Assembly: GCA_966250385.1 (NCBI GenBank)
Contig: CBINHC010000003.1
Coordinates: 124,001 to 188,000 of the forward strand
From: DASWTL01 sp966250385
GTDB lineage: Bacteria; Bacteroidota; Bacteroidia; Sphingobacteriales; Sphingobacteriaceae
Direction of reading: 5' to 3'
Length of the DNA: 64,000 nt
The notes beneath the pieces are model-generated. The model ran no database searches. It was given only the letters and a program-made list of their open reading frames with translations, and was not told where the DNA came from. Of the stretch, positions 52,406 to 61,319 are shown piece after piece (the stretch's first letter is position 1; every line of letters starts with the position of its first letter). A program made the translations under genes and the position numbers.

Positions 52406-53908
52406 TCAGGCCCGCTCTGTTTGTAACAGGGTATTCCTTATAAATTGTGCGGATGTCCGGATATCGCCGGAGAGGATCCGGTCGACCTCATGGGCCGGAA
52501 CGACGGTGCGGAATGCTGAAAGGATGCCCTCCAGCTGCGGTGATGACCGCAGCGGTCTTCTGAACTCCATTGCCTGAGCGGCTGTGAGCAGTTCGATCGC
52601 CAGGATATTCTCCAGGTTATTGAGTATTCTCAGGCACTTGGTTGCCGAGTTCGCCCCCATGCTCACATGATCTTCCTGTCCGTTACTGGAAACGATGGAG
52701 TCGACGGATGCCGGCGTACACAACTGTTTGTTCTCGCTGGCGATGGAAGCGGCGGTATACTGCGTGATCATCAGTCCGGAGTTCAGGCCGGCATTGCTGA
52801 CCAGGAAGTTGGGCAGTCCACGCTGACCTGAAATCAGCTGGAAGGTTCTGCGTTCCGAGATAGAGCCCAGTTCTGCAAGGGCGATGGCCAGGAAATCAAG
52901 TGCCAGCGCCAGCGGCTGCCCGTGGAAGTTACCGGCCGAGATGATCTCGTCTTCATCCGGGAAGATATTCGGGTTGTCGGTCACCGACCGGATCTCTGTT
53001 TCAAAGACCGATCTTACATACCGGAATGTATCCTTACTGGCGCCGTGTACCTGCGGAATACACCGGAATGAATACGGGTCCTGCACCTGGATCTTTTCTT
53101 CCGCGATGATCTCGCTGTCCTTCAGGAGCGAATAGACTGCCGCTGCCGTTTCTGTTTGTCCCCGATGGGGGCGGATGGCATGACTGGCGGGCTTGAAAGG
53201 ATCGATCCGGCAGTTGAATGCATCGGTGGAAAGGGCCGCAATAATGTCGGCCGCCCCGGAAAGCAGGTCGGTACGGCGGAGAATATAGATACCGTAGGCG
53301 GCCATGAACTGGGTGCCGTTGATCAGGGCCAGTCCTTCCTTGGGCTGAAGCATCAGCGGCTTCAGACCCGCCGATTGATACCATTCGCTGCAGCTCCGGA
53401 TCTCGCCGTTGATCCATACTTCGCCGGCCCCGATCAGCGGAAGGGCCAGATGCGCCAGGGGGGCAAGGTCGCCGGAGGCGCCAAGGGATCCCTGCGTGTA
53501 CACGACCGGGAACACCTCATCATTGAACATCCGGATCAGGCGGTTCACGGTGTTCAGCGTCACCCCGGAATTGCCGAAGGACAGGGACTGCACCTTCAGG
53601 AGAAGCATGATCCGTACAATTTCACGTGGAACATGTTCGCCGGTCCCGCATGCATGGGACAGCAGCAGATTGTGCTGAAGCTGTGTGAGATCTTCGGACG
53701 GAATGCCGATGTTCTGGAGATAGCCGAACCCGGTATTGATGCCATAGATCGGCGATTCGGAAGCAGCAAGTTTCTGGTCAAGGTAGGTTCTGCACCGGGT
53801 GATGGCCTTTTCCGCTGAAGGATGCAGGTCCAGAGGAATCCGGTTATCAAGAATATGCCGGATCAGGTCGACGGTCAATGTCTCTGATCCGATTAAAAAT
53901 GGTTTCAT
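52406..53908 (-). CDS. hutH: Histidine ammonia-lyase
   Basis: 500 residues. The MIO cofactor forms from Ala144-Ser145-Gly146 in GSLGASGDLAPLAHLAL. Also seen: YGINTGFGYLQ, QLQHNLLLSHACGTG, and NGQEDHVSMGANSATK. It releases ammonia from histidine to give urocanate, the first step of histidine degradation. CAACTTTG, a near-consensus -7, lies 18 nt upstream. It converges on the TonB receptor gene. Confidence 0.95.
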   Translation of the reverse strand: MKPFLIGSETLTVDLIRHILDNRIPLDLHPSAEKAITRCRTYLDQKLAASESPIYGINTGFGYLQNIGIPSEDLTQLQHNLLLSHACGTGEHVPREIVRIMLLLKVQSLSFGNSGVTLNTVNRLIRMFNDEVFPVVYTQGSLGASGDLAPLAHLALPLIGAGEVWINGEIRSCSEWYQSAGLKPLMLQPKEGLALINGTQFMAAYGIYILRRTDLLSGAADIIAALSTDAFNCRIDPFKPASHAIRPHRGQTETAAAVYSLLKDSEIIAEEKIQVQDPYSFRCIPQVHGASKDTFRYVRSVFETEIRSVTDNPNIFPDEDEIISAGNFHGQPLALALDFLAIALAELGSISERRTFQLISGQRGLPNFLVSNAGLNSGLMITQYTAASIASENKQLCTPASVDSIVSSNGQEDHVSMGANSATKCLRILNNLENILAIELLTAAQAMEFRRPLRSSPQLEGILSAFRTVVPAHEVDRILSGDIRTSAQFIRNTLLQTERA

Positions 53909-54007
53909 GCAATCAGGTTAGTGCTCAAAGTTGGGAATTTTGTTGGAATTCGATGAACTTGCAGGGGGCCGGCTGAAACTAATTTTTTCATCAGGGGTTG
54001 AATTGAC

Positions 54008-54991
54008 ATGATGAAGAGGATACTGACCGTTGTTTTTTGCCTGGCTTCGTTACTGGCCCGGGCGCAGGAGCCGTTGTCCATTACGCTGGAAAATGTTAAA
54101 TATCCCTACCCGGTTCGTTTCCTTCCGCTGGAAGCGGAGGGGCAGGATATCCGGATGGCCTACATGGACATCAGGCCGGCAAAACCGAACGGGGAGACCG
54201 TGCTGCTTTTTCACGGAAAGAATTTCGGAGGCTATTACTGGACGGGGGTGATCCGCGCACTGAGCGGCCGCGGCTACCGGGTGATCGTTCCGGACCAGAT
54301 CGGATTCGGCAAATCTTCAAAACCGGTGATCAACTACAGTTTCCACCTGCTGGCCGGTTTCAATGCCCGGCTGCTGGACAGCCTGAAGATTAAGGAGACC
54401 TTTGTTCTGGGGCATTCGATGGGCGGCATGCTGGCGACCCGGTTTGCGCTCATGTACCCGGAGCGGACGCAAAAGCTGATCATGGAGAACCCCATCGGTC
54501 TGGAAGATTATCGCACCTTCGTACCATATGCTACGCCGGAAGCGGCTTACCAGGCGGAGCTGAAGACGACGCCCGAAAGCGTGAAACGCTATTACCAAAG
54601 CTCTTATTTTGTGACCTGGAAGCCGGAATATGACGAGCTGGTCCGGATCGCCTCAGGGGTTACCGGAAGCGCCGATTTTCCGCGATATGCCAGGGTGGCC
54701 GCACTGACCGGCCAGATGATCTACGAGCAACCGGTGGTACATGAGTTTCCGGACCTGAAAGTGCCGGTCGTACTGCTGATCGGTACCCGGGACCGGACCA
54801 TCGTCGGGAAGGCGAGACTGAACCCTGACCAGCAGTCCCGGCACGGCTTGTATGATCAGCTGGGCAAACAGGCAGCCGCGAGGATCCCGGGCGCAACATT
54901 GGTGGAGTTCTCCGGCAGCGGTCATATTCCGCACCTGGAGATTCCGGAAAAGTTTATGGAAGCCCTGCTGGAAAACCTGCAGGTCAGGTAA
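54008..54991 (+). CDS. Secreted alpha/beta hydrolase
   Basis: 327 residues with a signal peptide (cleaved near ARAQ). Nucleophile elbow GHSMGG (Ser137), HGKNFGGYYWTG as the oxyanion region, an acid in LIGTRDRTIVG and catalytic His in FSGSGHIPHLE. It is like many esterase/epoxide-hydrolase relatives; the substrate is unknown. Its end overlaps the hisS 3' end by 8 nt (convergent). Confidence 0.85.
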   Translation: MMKRILTVVFCLASLLARAQEPLSITLENVKYPYPVRFLPLEAEGQDIRMAYMDIRPAKPNGETVLLFHGKNFGGYYWTGVIRALSGRGYRVIVPDQIGFGKSSKPVINYSFHLLAGFNARLLDSLKIKETFVLGHSMGGMLATRFALMYPERTQKLIMENPIGLEDYRTFVPYATPEAAYQAELKTTPESVKRYYQSSYFVTWKPEYDELVRIASGVTGSADFPRYARVAALTGQMIYEQPVVHEFPDLKVPVVLLIGTRDRTIVGKARLNPDQQSRHGLYDQLGKQAAARIPGATLVEFSGSGHIPHLEIPEKFMEALLENLQVR

Positions 54992-56357
54992 GCTGCAGGA
55001 TGATATCTTCAATCCCGGCACGGGTCTGTTCACCGGTGTGCATGTTCTTCAGAGTCAGCATGCCGTCGGCCATCTCCTGGCTGCCGATCAGGATCACATA
55101 CGGGATATGCCGGTCGTCCGCATAGCTCATCTGTTTCTTCAGCTTGGCGTGGGACGGATACAGTTCCGCTGCGATCCCGGTGTTTCTGAGCCGGTATAAA
55201 ACCGGAAGGGCATATTTCTCGGCCTCCGGATCGAAATTGCTGATCAGGACCTGGGTCGTTTCCCGTGCGCGTTCGGGGAATAGCTGAAGCTCTTCCAGAA
55301 CGTCGTAGATCCGGTCGGCGCCGAATGATATCCCGACACCGGTAAGGCCTTTCAGTCCGAACATTCCTGTAAGATCATCATAGCGTCCGCCGCCCCCGAT
55401 GCTGCCCATGGCCACTTCATTGGTCTTGACCTCAAAGATCGCCCCGGTATAGTAGTTCAGGCCCCTGGCAAGTGTAATGTCCAGTTCCACATGGGAAAGG
55501 TCGGTCAGACCGAAGTTGGCCAGGTAATCCAGGATCGTTTCGATCTCTTCGATTCCTTTCAGCCCCGTTTCGGACGTTTTCAGGACCTCCCTGAGCTGGT
55601 CCGCTTTTTCCCGGTTGGTTCCTTCCAGGAGGATCACCGGTTTCAGCCGGTCGATCTCGTCCTGTGAAAAGCCTTTTTCAAGAAGTTCCCGGGTAACGCC
55701 GTCCAGTCCGATCTTGTCCAGCTTGTCGATGGCGACCGTCATATCCACGATAAGTTCCGGTCTGCCGATGATCTCGGCGATCCCGGAAAGGATCTTCCGG
55801 TTGTTGATCTTGATGGTGAAGTCCTTCAGGCCCAGGTTCGTGAGCGCTTCCGTGTAGATAAGTACGAACTCAGCCTCGTTAAGAAGGCTTTCCGAGCCCA
55901 CCACGTCCACGTCACACTGGTAAAATTCGCGGTACCGGCCCTTCTGCGGACGGTCGGCGCGCCATACTGGCTGGATCTGGAACCGTTTGAACGGAAAGGA
56001 TATTTCGTTCTGGTGCATTACCACGTAGCGTGCGAACGGCACGGTCAGGTCATACCGGAGCGCTTTCTCCGAGATCTGGCCGGTCAGCTGCGCTGAGTTA
56101 CGGCCGGTGAGATATTCCGCATTGGTTTTGGCAAGGAAATCACCGGAGTTCAGAATCTTAAAGATCAGCTTGTCGCCTTCATCGCCATATTTACCGGTGA
56201 GCGTGGAGAGATTCTCCATCGTCGGGGTCTGGATCTCCTGGTATCCGAATTTTTTAAAAACCGCCCGGATCGTTTCAAATATGTAATTCCTTTTCACCAT
56301 TTCTGACGGTGAAAAATCGCGCGTTCCTTTCGGTATCCCGGGTTTAATGCTTGCCAT
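54984..56357 (-). CDS. hisS: Histidine-tRNA ligase
   Basis: 457 residues from the ATG at 56357 (MASIKPGIPKGTRDFSP, the conserved start). Class II synthetase: motif 1 region, motif 2 (FKRFQIQPVWRADRPQKGRYREFYQCDVDVVG), ARGLNYYTGAIFE and GGGRYDDLTGMFG, then the anticodon-binding domain. It charges tRNA-His. A perfect -7 element TATTTTTG ends 5 nt before the ATG. Confidence 0.95.
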   Translation of the reverse strand: MASIKPGIPKGTRDFSPSEMVKRNYIFETIRAVFKKFGYQEIQTPTMENLSTLTGKYGDEGDKLIFKILNSGDFLAKTNAEYLTGRNSAQLTGQISEKALRYDLTVPFARYVVMHQNEISFPFKRFQIQPVWRADRPQKGRYREFYQCDVDVVGSESLLNEAEFVLIYTEALTNLGLKDFTIKINNRKILSGIAEIIGRPELIVDMTVAIDKLDKIGLDGVTRELLEKGFSQDEIDRLKPVILLEGTNREKADQLREVLKTSETGLKGIEEIETILDYLANFGLTDLSHVELDITLARGLNYYTGAIFEVKTNEVAMGSIGGGGRYDDLTGMFGLKGLTGVGISFGADRIYDVLEELQLFPERARETTQVLISNFDPEAEKYALPVLYRLRNTGIAAELYPSHAKLKKQMSYADDRHIPYVILIGSQEMADGMLTLKNMHTGEQTRAGIEDIILQLT

Positions 56358-56362
56358 GGCGG

Positions 56363-56397
56363 CAAAAATACAAAAACTGGCGGTGGGCTGTAACAAA
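56363..56397 (-). promoter_or_regulatory. Promoter of hisS, near-leaderless
   Basis: On the minus strand TATTTTTG (56370-56363) is a perfect -7 element, 5 nt before the ATG at 56357. TTTG at 56397-56394 is 23 nt upstream, longer than the 19 nt seen for lpxD, efp and the ArsR operon. Confidence 0.55.
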
Positions 56398-56492
56398 TTG
56401 TATTCTACGGCAATCTCTTTAGGCCGGAAGGGCTTTTAAAACCAAAGTCTTTTTAATAACTTTTATATTAAATACTTTTAAATAAACCAGTT

Positions 56493-57305
56493 ATGAAAAA
56501 ACGATTCTCCCTGGTATGTCTGGCTATGCTGCTGCTCGGCGTCGCCAGCTCCCAAGCGCAAATCCTGAAAAAGCTGAAACAAAAGGCAGAGCAGGCAGCC
56601 GAAAAAATGGTGGACAAGAAAACCGATGACGCCATTTACGGCAAAAAGAACCAGGCCGGCGGAGCTGGTACGGAAGCGGCCGGCGGGGCGTCAGGCAGCG
56701 GTAAGGTTTACGGCCGGAACCCGTCCAATACCAGCGGAGGCGGCCTGGTGACGGCACCTCCTGACGTAAAGGAAAACCTGGGGGCTGCCGAAACTTCCTA
56801 TAAGGGCGGCAGTTACAGCGAAGCCCGGTATGCACTTCAGCAGGCCATGGTGGGCGTTGAAATGCAGATCGGCGAAAAGCTGCTGGCATCCCTTCCGCAA
56901 ACCATCGCCGGACTCCCGGTTGAGAAGGAGGCCGATCAGGTAACCAGCACCGGTTATGGCTGGGCTGGTCTGACCATTCACCGCGAATACCTGCAGGACG
57001 ATAAACAGTTCAGCGTCACGATCGCCAATAATGCGCTGCTGCTTTCGGCGATCAACATGTACCTGGCCAACGGCGGATATGCACAGACTACCAACGGGCA
57101 GCAGAACTGGAAGCGCGTCCAGGTCAAAGGCCAGAAGGCGGTGATCGAATATGACGAAAGTTCCGGCTACAAAATCTCCGTCCCGATGGGCCAGTCTTCC
57201 ATGATACTGTTTGAGGGCGTGAACTTCAAAACGGAAGCCGACATGATGGCTGCAGCCAACCAGATCGATATCGACAAAATCAAAAAAACATTAGGTGAGA
57301 AATAA
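56493..57305 (+). CDS. Secreted protein, paralog of the next gene, unknown function
   Basis: 270 residues: signal peptide (cleaved near SQAQ), a short charged helix, a Gly/Ser-rich linker (about 52-85), then a domain shared with the downstream gene: SYSEARYALQQAMVGVEMQIGEKLL, LPQTIAGLPV, STGYGWAGLTIHREY, then NALLLSAINMYL. The stop overlaps the next ATG (TAATG). No family is recognised. Confidence 0.65.
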   Translation: MKKRFSLVCLAMLLLGVASSQAQILKKLKQKAEQAAEKMVDKKTDDAIYGKKNQAGGAGTEAAGGASGSGKVYGRNPSNTSGGGLVTAPPDVKENLGAAETSYKGGSYSEARYALQQAMVGVEMQIGEKLLASLPQTIAGLPVEKEADQVTSTGYGWAGLTIHREYLQDDKQFSVTIANNALLLSAINMYLANGGYAQTTNGQQNWKRVQVKGQKAVIEYDESSGYKISVPMGQSSMILFEGVNFKTEADMMAAANQIDIDKIKKTLGEK

Positions 57306-57895
57306 TGACCAAGATGAAAAAGACCCTGACACTGATCTTATCAATGATCCTGGCAACGACCGTAATGGGCCAGGATTTCAATAAGCATGTCGCATCCGCC
57401 AGGACCGCATATGCCGTCGGCAACCTGGAAGATTCCCGGTTCGCCATGCAGCAGGCCCTGCAGGAACTGGATGTGGCCCTGAGCAAGGAAGTACTCAAGA
57501 TGCTCCCGCAGAAACTTGAATCCCTGAACGTGAACGCTGCCGGCGATAATGTGACCGGGACATCCGGCTTCGCCGGACTGTTCATTCACCGCGAGTATGC
57601 CGCCGGCGACAAGAAGGCCCAGGTGGAGGTGATCAGTAATTCACCCCTGATTGCTTCGGTGAACGCGATCCTCTCGCTGCCCTTTGCGGGCGCCGCTTCA
57701 GGCCAGAAGGTCGTCAAGATCGCCGGTTACAAGGCGCTTGTCCAGAAGGATGACGAAGCCGGAAAGAACTACCACCTTCAGCTGCCGCTGAACTCTTCCC
57801 TTCTTACGTTGCGGCTGGAGAACGGAACCCAGGATGAAGTGATCCGCTATGCGAACGGACTTCCTGTCGCCGAACTGGCGAAAATGATCCAATAG
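57305..57895 (+). CDS. Secreted protein, paralog of the previous gene, unknown function
   Basis: 196 residues, signal peptide (cleaved near VMGQ). It shares with its neighbour the pattern DSRFAMQQALQELD, LPQKLESLNV, GTSGFAGLFIHREY and NSPLIASVNAIL, but lacks the charged helix and Gly/Ser linker. The two genes overlap by 1 nt and look like a tandem duplication followed by divergence. Ends at a bidirectional terminator. Confidence 0.65.
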   Translation: MTKMKKTLTLILSMILATTVMGQDFNKHVASARTAYAVGNLEDSRFAMQQALQELDVALSKEVLKMLPQKLESLNVNAAGDNVTGTSGFAGLFIHREYAAGDKKAQVEVISNSPLIASVNAILSLPFAGAASGQKVVKIAGYKALVQKDDEAGKNYHLQLPLNSSLLTLRLENGTQDEVIRYANGLPVAELAKMIQ

Positions 57896-57924
57896 TCCGG
57901 AAATAGCAGTATGGCCTTTAAGCG

Positions 57925-57959
57925 AGAAAGTCCCTGCCGTTTCAGGTCAGGGACTTTCT
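57925..57959. terminator. Bidirectional terminator between convergent genes
   Basis: AGAAAGTCCCTG (57925-57936) pairs with CAGGGACTTTCT (57948-57959), 12 bp perfect. It is 30 nt after the secreted paralog and 3 nt before the phosphatase stop, serving both convergent genes. Confidence 0.85.
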
Positions 57960-57962
57960 TGT

Positions 57963-58400
57963 TTATCGGGTTTCCTCGCTTATGATCTCGCGGCACCTCT
58001 TTTCGATCATGCGGTATACCGTATCGAACAGAGCGTCGTCGAAATAGGGGTCGGGGACGATGTCGCTTCCCAGGAACAAACGGACCTTCGCCCGCTCAGC
58101 ATCCGTGGCAGCGAGATTCAGGACATCCCGGTAGTTGCTATGGTCCATCACATAAATCGAATCATAATAGGCAAAGTCATCCCGGCTGAACTGGCGACAG
58201 CACTGGTCCGAGATATCCACGCCGTACTTCCGTGCCACTGCGATTGACCGGCGGTCCGGAGCTTCCCCGATGTGCCAGTCGCCCGTGCCGGCCGAATCGA
58301 TCTCCCAGTCAAGACCTGCTTCACGCACGAGGTGTTCCATGATCCCATGGGCAAGCGGCGACCGGCAGATATTGCCGAGGCAAACCATCAGCATCTTCAT
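57963..58400 (-). CDS. Low-molecular-weight protein tyrosine phosphatase
   Basis: 145 residues with the active-site CX5R(S) loop at Cys7-Arg13 (VCLGNICRSPL), and the general-acid Asp in DPYFDDALFDTVY. Cytoplasmic. Such enzymes dephosphorylate Tyr-kinases of exopolysaccharide export or arsenate; no kinase gene is nearby. It starts 1 nt after the stop of the S1/P1 nuclease gene, so they are probably co-transcribed. Confidence 0.9.
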   Translation of the reverse strand: MKMLMVCLGNICRSPLAHGIMEHLVREAGLDWEIDSAGTGDWHIGEAPDRRSIAVARKYGVDISDQCCRQFSRDDFAYYDSIYVMDHSNYRDVLNLAATDAERAKVRLFLGSDIVPDPYFDDALFDTVYRMIEKRCREIISEETR

Positions 58401-58401
58401 G

Positions 58402-59193
58402 TCAGGAAAAGATTTCGTTGAGCAGACCGGCCAGGTGGATCCCGCCGTTCAGCATCTGCCGGTTTGCGGTAGCGATGTGATCAAAAATATACCGGTAGCT
58501 GATCCTGGAATCCGCCTTTGTAACGGTGTACAGGTTCTGTGACAGCTGGTAAGAATCGAACAGCCATTGCTCCAGCGGCTGTTGCTGCAGGAGGCGGAGC
58601 TGATCCCGGGTGGCGAAGTTGATGGCCCGCGCATATTCGGTATAGCTCAGGTTCTCCGATTCGATCAGGTCGCTGTCCCACAGGCGGTGCAGGTTGGAAG
58701 GCTGTCCGAACCACTGTAACTTGACCAGATTTCCGCCGAGATCCTCTTTCCGGCCGGTGTGCATCGGTTGGTGAATGTCGCCTACCAGGTGGATGACCAT
58801 TCGCAGGTACATCACTTTTTTATCCTGCGGCAGGTCCTTTCTTTTCAGTTCACCGGAAATGAACTTCAGGCGGTTATACGCGTTTGGAGCGGTATCCTGC
58901 TTGAGGAAGAGCTGCAATCCGCTGTAGTCCAGGTTCGCCGGAAAGTTGGCATAATGCCATACGTCCAGGTATTTATAGGACGGGTCTGACTTGATGAAAT
59001 CTCCCCAGTTGGCGGCCATGGCCAATGTTTCGTTGCCGAGAATCTTCCGGATCTCCCGGCGCGTTTTGTTATTCAGGTAGCTGTCCGCGATCTCTCCTAC
59101 GACGCGGTGTCCGAGCTGACCCCATGCCATGCTTTGCAGCGGCAGGTAGAACAGGAGTCCGATCAAAGCCAGTCTTTTTAATGTGCTTCTCAT
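58402..59193 (-). CDS. Secreted S1/P1-type nuclease
   Basis: 263 residues. The signal peptide ends SMA and leaves mature Trp at the N-terminus (WGQLGHRVVGEIA), whose amine and the following His bind zinc in this family. Other ligands: YLDVWHYANFP, HLVGDIHQPMHTG, and LHRLWDSDLIE. It cuts single-stranded nucleic acid in the periplasm or outside. Confidence 0.9.
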   Translation of the reverse strand: MRSTLKRLALIGLLFYLPLQSMAWGQLGHRVVGEIADSYLNNKTRREIRKILGNETLAMAANWGDFIKSDPSYKYLDVWHYANFPANLDYSGLQLFLKQDTAPNAYNRLKFISGELKRKDLPQDKKVMYLRMVIHLVGDIHQPMHTGRKEDLGGNLVKLQWFGQPSNLHRLWDSDLIESENLSYTEYARAINFATRDQLRLLQQQPLEQWLFDSYQLSQNLYTVTKADSRISYRYIFDHIATANRQMLNGGIHLAGLLNEIFS

Positions 59194-59195
59194 GG

Positions 59196-59687
59196 TTAAA
59201 GTGGTTTTGGAATGCAGGTTATTTTTTCTTTCAGTTTCAGAAGGACCGGGAAGTGTGTGCTGAGGCTTTTCAGTTTCAGTTCGCTGCCGGAGTGCTTTTC
59301 GATCACATAGACGGGTTTATACGTTCCGATGCGGTAACAACCGGAGATCTTCTGCTTGAAATTCGACTTGGTGAAGGTTCCGAAAAACTGGATGGTATCC
59401 CCCTTGACGGCATAGGTGCCCTTCAGGTATTCCAGCCAGGTTCCGTTGTTGTAGCAGGAATCCGGGCTGATCACGGCTTTTGAAGTCGTCTGCAGCGTCA
59501 TGTAGAATGAGTCGCAGCTGAACCGGATCTTATGCCTGGTGTACTGTGAGAGGGCATCCCGGTACAGTACGCTGTCCTCTTCCCATACGCCCTGAAGGGC
59601 ATCGGATCCCCGGCCCTGGAAATTCGGGTTGAACTTGCAGGAAGCCAGCAGTATTGCAATAAATAGGAAAAGGATGGATCTGTACAT
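59196..59687 (-). CDS. Lipoprotein of unknown function
   Basis: 163 residues from the ATG at 59687, which starts a lipoprotein signal (LFLFIAILLASC). A longer frame to 59768 overlaps a hairpin and the fumC end. The mature part is beta-rich with GVWEEDSVLYRD and NGTWLEYLKGTYAVKGDTIQFFGTF, suggesting a small lipocalin-like barrel. Next to the S1/P1 nuclease gene, 2 nt away. Confidence 0.65.
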   Translation of the reverse strand: MYRSILFLFIAILLASCKFNPNFQGRGSDALQGVWEEDSVLYRDALSQYTRHKIRFSCDSFYMTLQTTSKAVISPDSCYNNGTWLEYLKGTYAVKGDTIQFFGTFTKSNFKQKISGCYRIGTYKPVYVIEKHSGSELKLKSLSTHFPVLLKLKEKITCIPKPL

Positions 59688-59690
59688 AAT

Positions 59691-59716
59691 AGAGATCCCT
59701 CTCCGTGGGGAGAGGG
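59691..59716 (-). repeat. Perfect hairpin, possible REP-like element
   Basis: GATCCCTCTCC with GGAGAGGGATC-type arms around a GTGG loop (10 or more paired bases, within 59691-59716). It lies between the fumC stop and the lipoprotein start. There is no T run. A CCCTCTCC/GGAGAGGG hairpin of this kind is often repeated in Bacteroidota genomes; only this copy is recognised here. Confidence 0.5.
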
Positions 59717-59728
59717 ATGGAATAGATT

Positions 59729-61126
59729 TTATTTCAGGCCGCCGATCATGTTTTCCGGACGTACCCACTGGTCAAACTGTTCGTTCGTCAGCAGTCCGAG
59801 TTCCAGAGCCGCTTCACGCAGCGATTTGTTTTCTTTATGCGCCTTTTTCGCAATCTTGGCCGCGTTTTCATAGCCGATATGCGGGTTCAGGGCGGTAACC
59901 AGCATCAGGGAATTCTCCACGTGCTTTTTGATGCCCTCATAGTTCGGTTCGATGCCGACCGCACAGTTCAGGTCGAATGATACGCAGACATCCCCGATCA
60001 GACGGGCTGACTGAAGAAAGTTTGCAGCCATCACCGGTTTGAAGACGTTCAGTTCATAGTGGCCGTTCGATCCCCCGATCGAAATGGTCACGTCATTTCC
60101 CATTACCTGTGCCGCAACCATGGTCATCGCCTCATTCTGTGTCGGGTTGACCTTTCCGGGCATGATCGAAGATCCCGGTTCGTTCTCCGGAATGAAGATC
60201 TCGCCGATACCGGACCGCGGACCGGAAGCCAGCATGCGGATATCGTTGGCTATCTTCATCAGTGAAACCGCGATCTGTTTCAATGCGCCGTGGGTTTCAA
60301 CGATCGCATCGTGTGCGGCCAGGGCCTCGAACTTATTCTCGGCGGTACGGAAAGGGAGGCCGGTAAACTGTGCGATATACCCGGCGACCTTCACGTCATA
60401 TCCGGGAGGGGTGTTGATCCCGGTGCCGACGGCGGTTCCGCCGAGGGCCAGTTCAGCCAGGTGATCCAACGTGTTGCGCAGGGCCTTCAGGCCATGGTTC
60501 AGCTGGGACACATATCCGGAGAATTCCTGGCCGAGGGTCAGCGGGGTGGCGTCCATCAGGTGGGTACGACCGATCTTGACCACGTCGCGGAACGCTTCCG
60601 CTTTCGCCTGCAGGGTATCACGCAGCTGTTCAATGCCCGGAATGGTTACATCCATCACCATCTTATAGGCCGCGATGTGCATCGCCGTAGGGTAGGTGTC
60701 ATTGGAAGACTGGGATTTGTTGACGTCGTCATTTGGGTGAATGAAGGTCTTTCCTTCACCTAATTTATTTCCTTGTAGAACGTGGGCGCGGTTGGCGACC
60801 ACTTCGTTAACGTTCATGTTGGACTGGGTTCCTGAACCGGTTTGCCAGATCACCAGCGGAAATTCGCTGGTCAGCGTGCCGGCAAGAATTTCGTCACATA
60901 CCTGTGCGATGAGGTCTCTCTTTTCTGCCGGAAGGACTCCGCAGTCAGCATTGGTATATGCAGCCGCTTTTTTGAGGTAGGCGAATGCCTCGATAATCTC
61001 CTTGGGCATGGAAGCCTCGGGGCCGATTTTGAAGTTATTACGGGAGCGTTCGGTTTGGGCACCCCAGTATTTATCTGCCGGTACCTGAACGTCACCCATG
61101 GTATCGCGTTCAATTCTGTAAGCCAT
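59729..61126 (-). CDS. fumC: Class II fumarate hydratase
   Basis: 465 residues. Fumarase/aspartase superfamily signature GSSIMPGKVNPTQ; also SGSGTQSNMNVNEVVANRA, GRTHLMDATPLTLGQE, and HPNDDVNKSQSSNDTYPTAM. It hydrates fumarate to malate in the TCA cycle. A consensus TAAATTTG -7 element lies 25 nt upstream. Confidence 0.95.
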   Translation of the reverse strand: MAYRIERDTMGDVQVPADKYWGAQTERSRNNFKIGPEASMPKEIIEAFAYLKKAAAYTNADCGVLPAEKRDLIAQVCDEILAGTLTSEFPLVIWQTGSGTQSNMNVNEVVANRAHVLQGNKLGEGKTFIHPNDDVNKSQSSNDTYPTAMHIAAYKMVMDVTIPGIEQLRDTLQAKAEAFRDVVKIGRTHLMDATPLTLGQEFSGYVSQLNHGLKALRNTLDHLAELALGGTAVGTGINTPPGYDVKVAGYIAQFTGLPFRTAENKFEALAAHDAIVETHGALKQIAVSLMKIANDIRMLASGPRSGIGEIFIPENEPGSSIMPGKVNPTQNEAMTMVAAQVMGNDVTISIGGSNGHYELNVFKPVMAANFLQSARLIGDVCVSFDLNCAVGIEPNYEGIKKHVENSLMLVTALNPHIGYENAAKIAKKAHKENKSLREAALELGLLTNEQFDQWVRPENMIGGLK

Positions 61127-61150
61127 GATATAAGGATTTTAAATTTGCCG

Positions 61151-61182
61151 CAAATTTAGGTGAATAGTTTTGATTTTTCAGG
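61151..61182 (-). promoter_or_regulatory. Promoter of fumC
   Basis: On the minus strand CCTG (61182-61179) 20 nt before TAAATTTG (61158-61151). The -7 is a perfect match, the -33 partial (TG only). The leader would be about 20 nt. Confidence 0.55.
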
Positions 61183-61319
61183 TTTACGGGCGTCTGATTT
61201 ACCTGCCCTTTCCGCCTGCCGGGCAGCTACTGTGCAGGCACTGTTTAAAAAAGTTTTGCGACCGGAAGTAATAATTGATCATTTTTGTCATTTATTACAG
61301 TTATAGCGTTGATTTAAGT

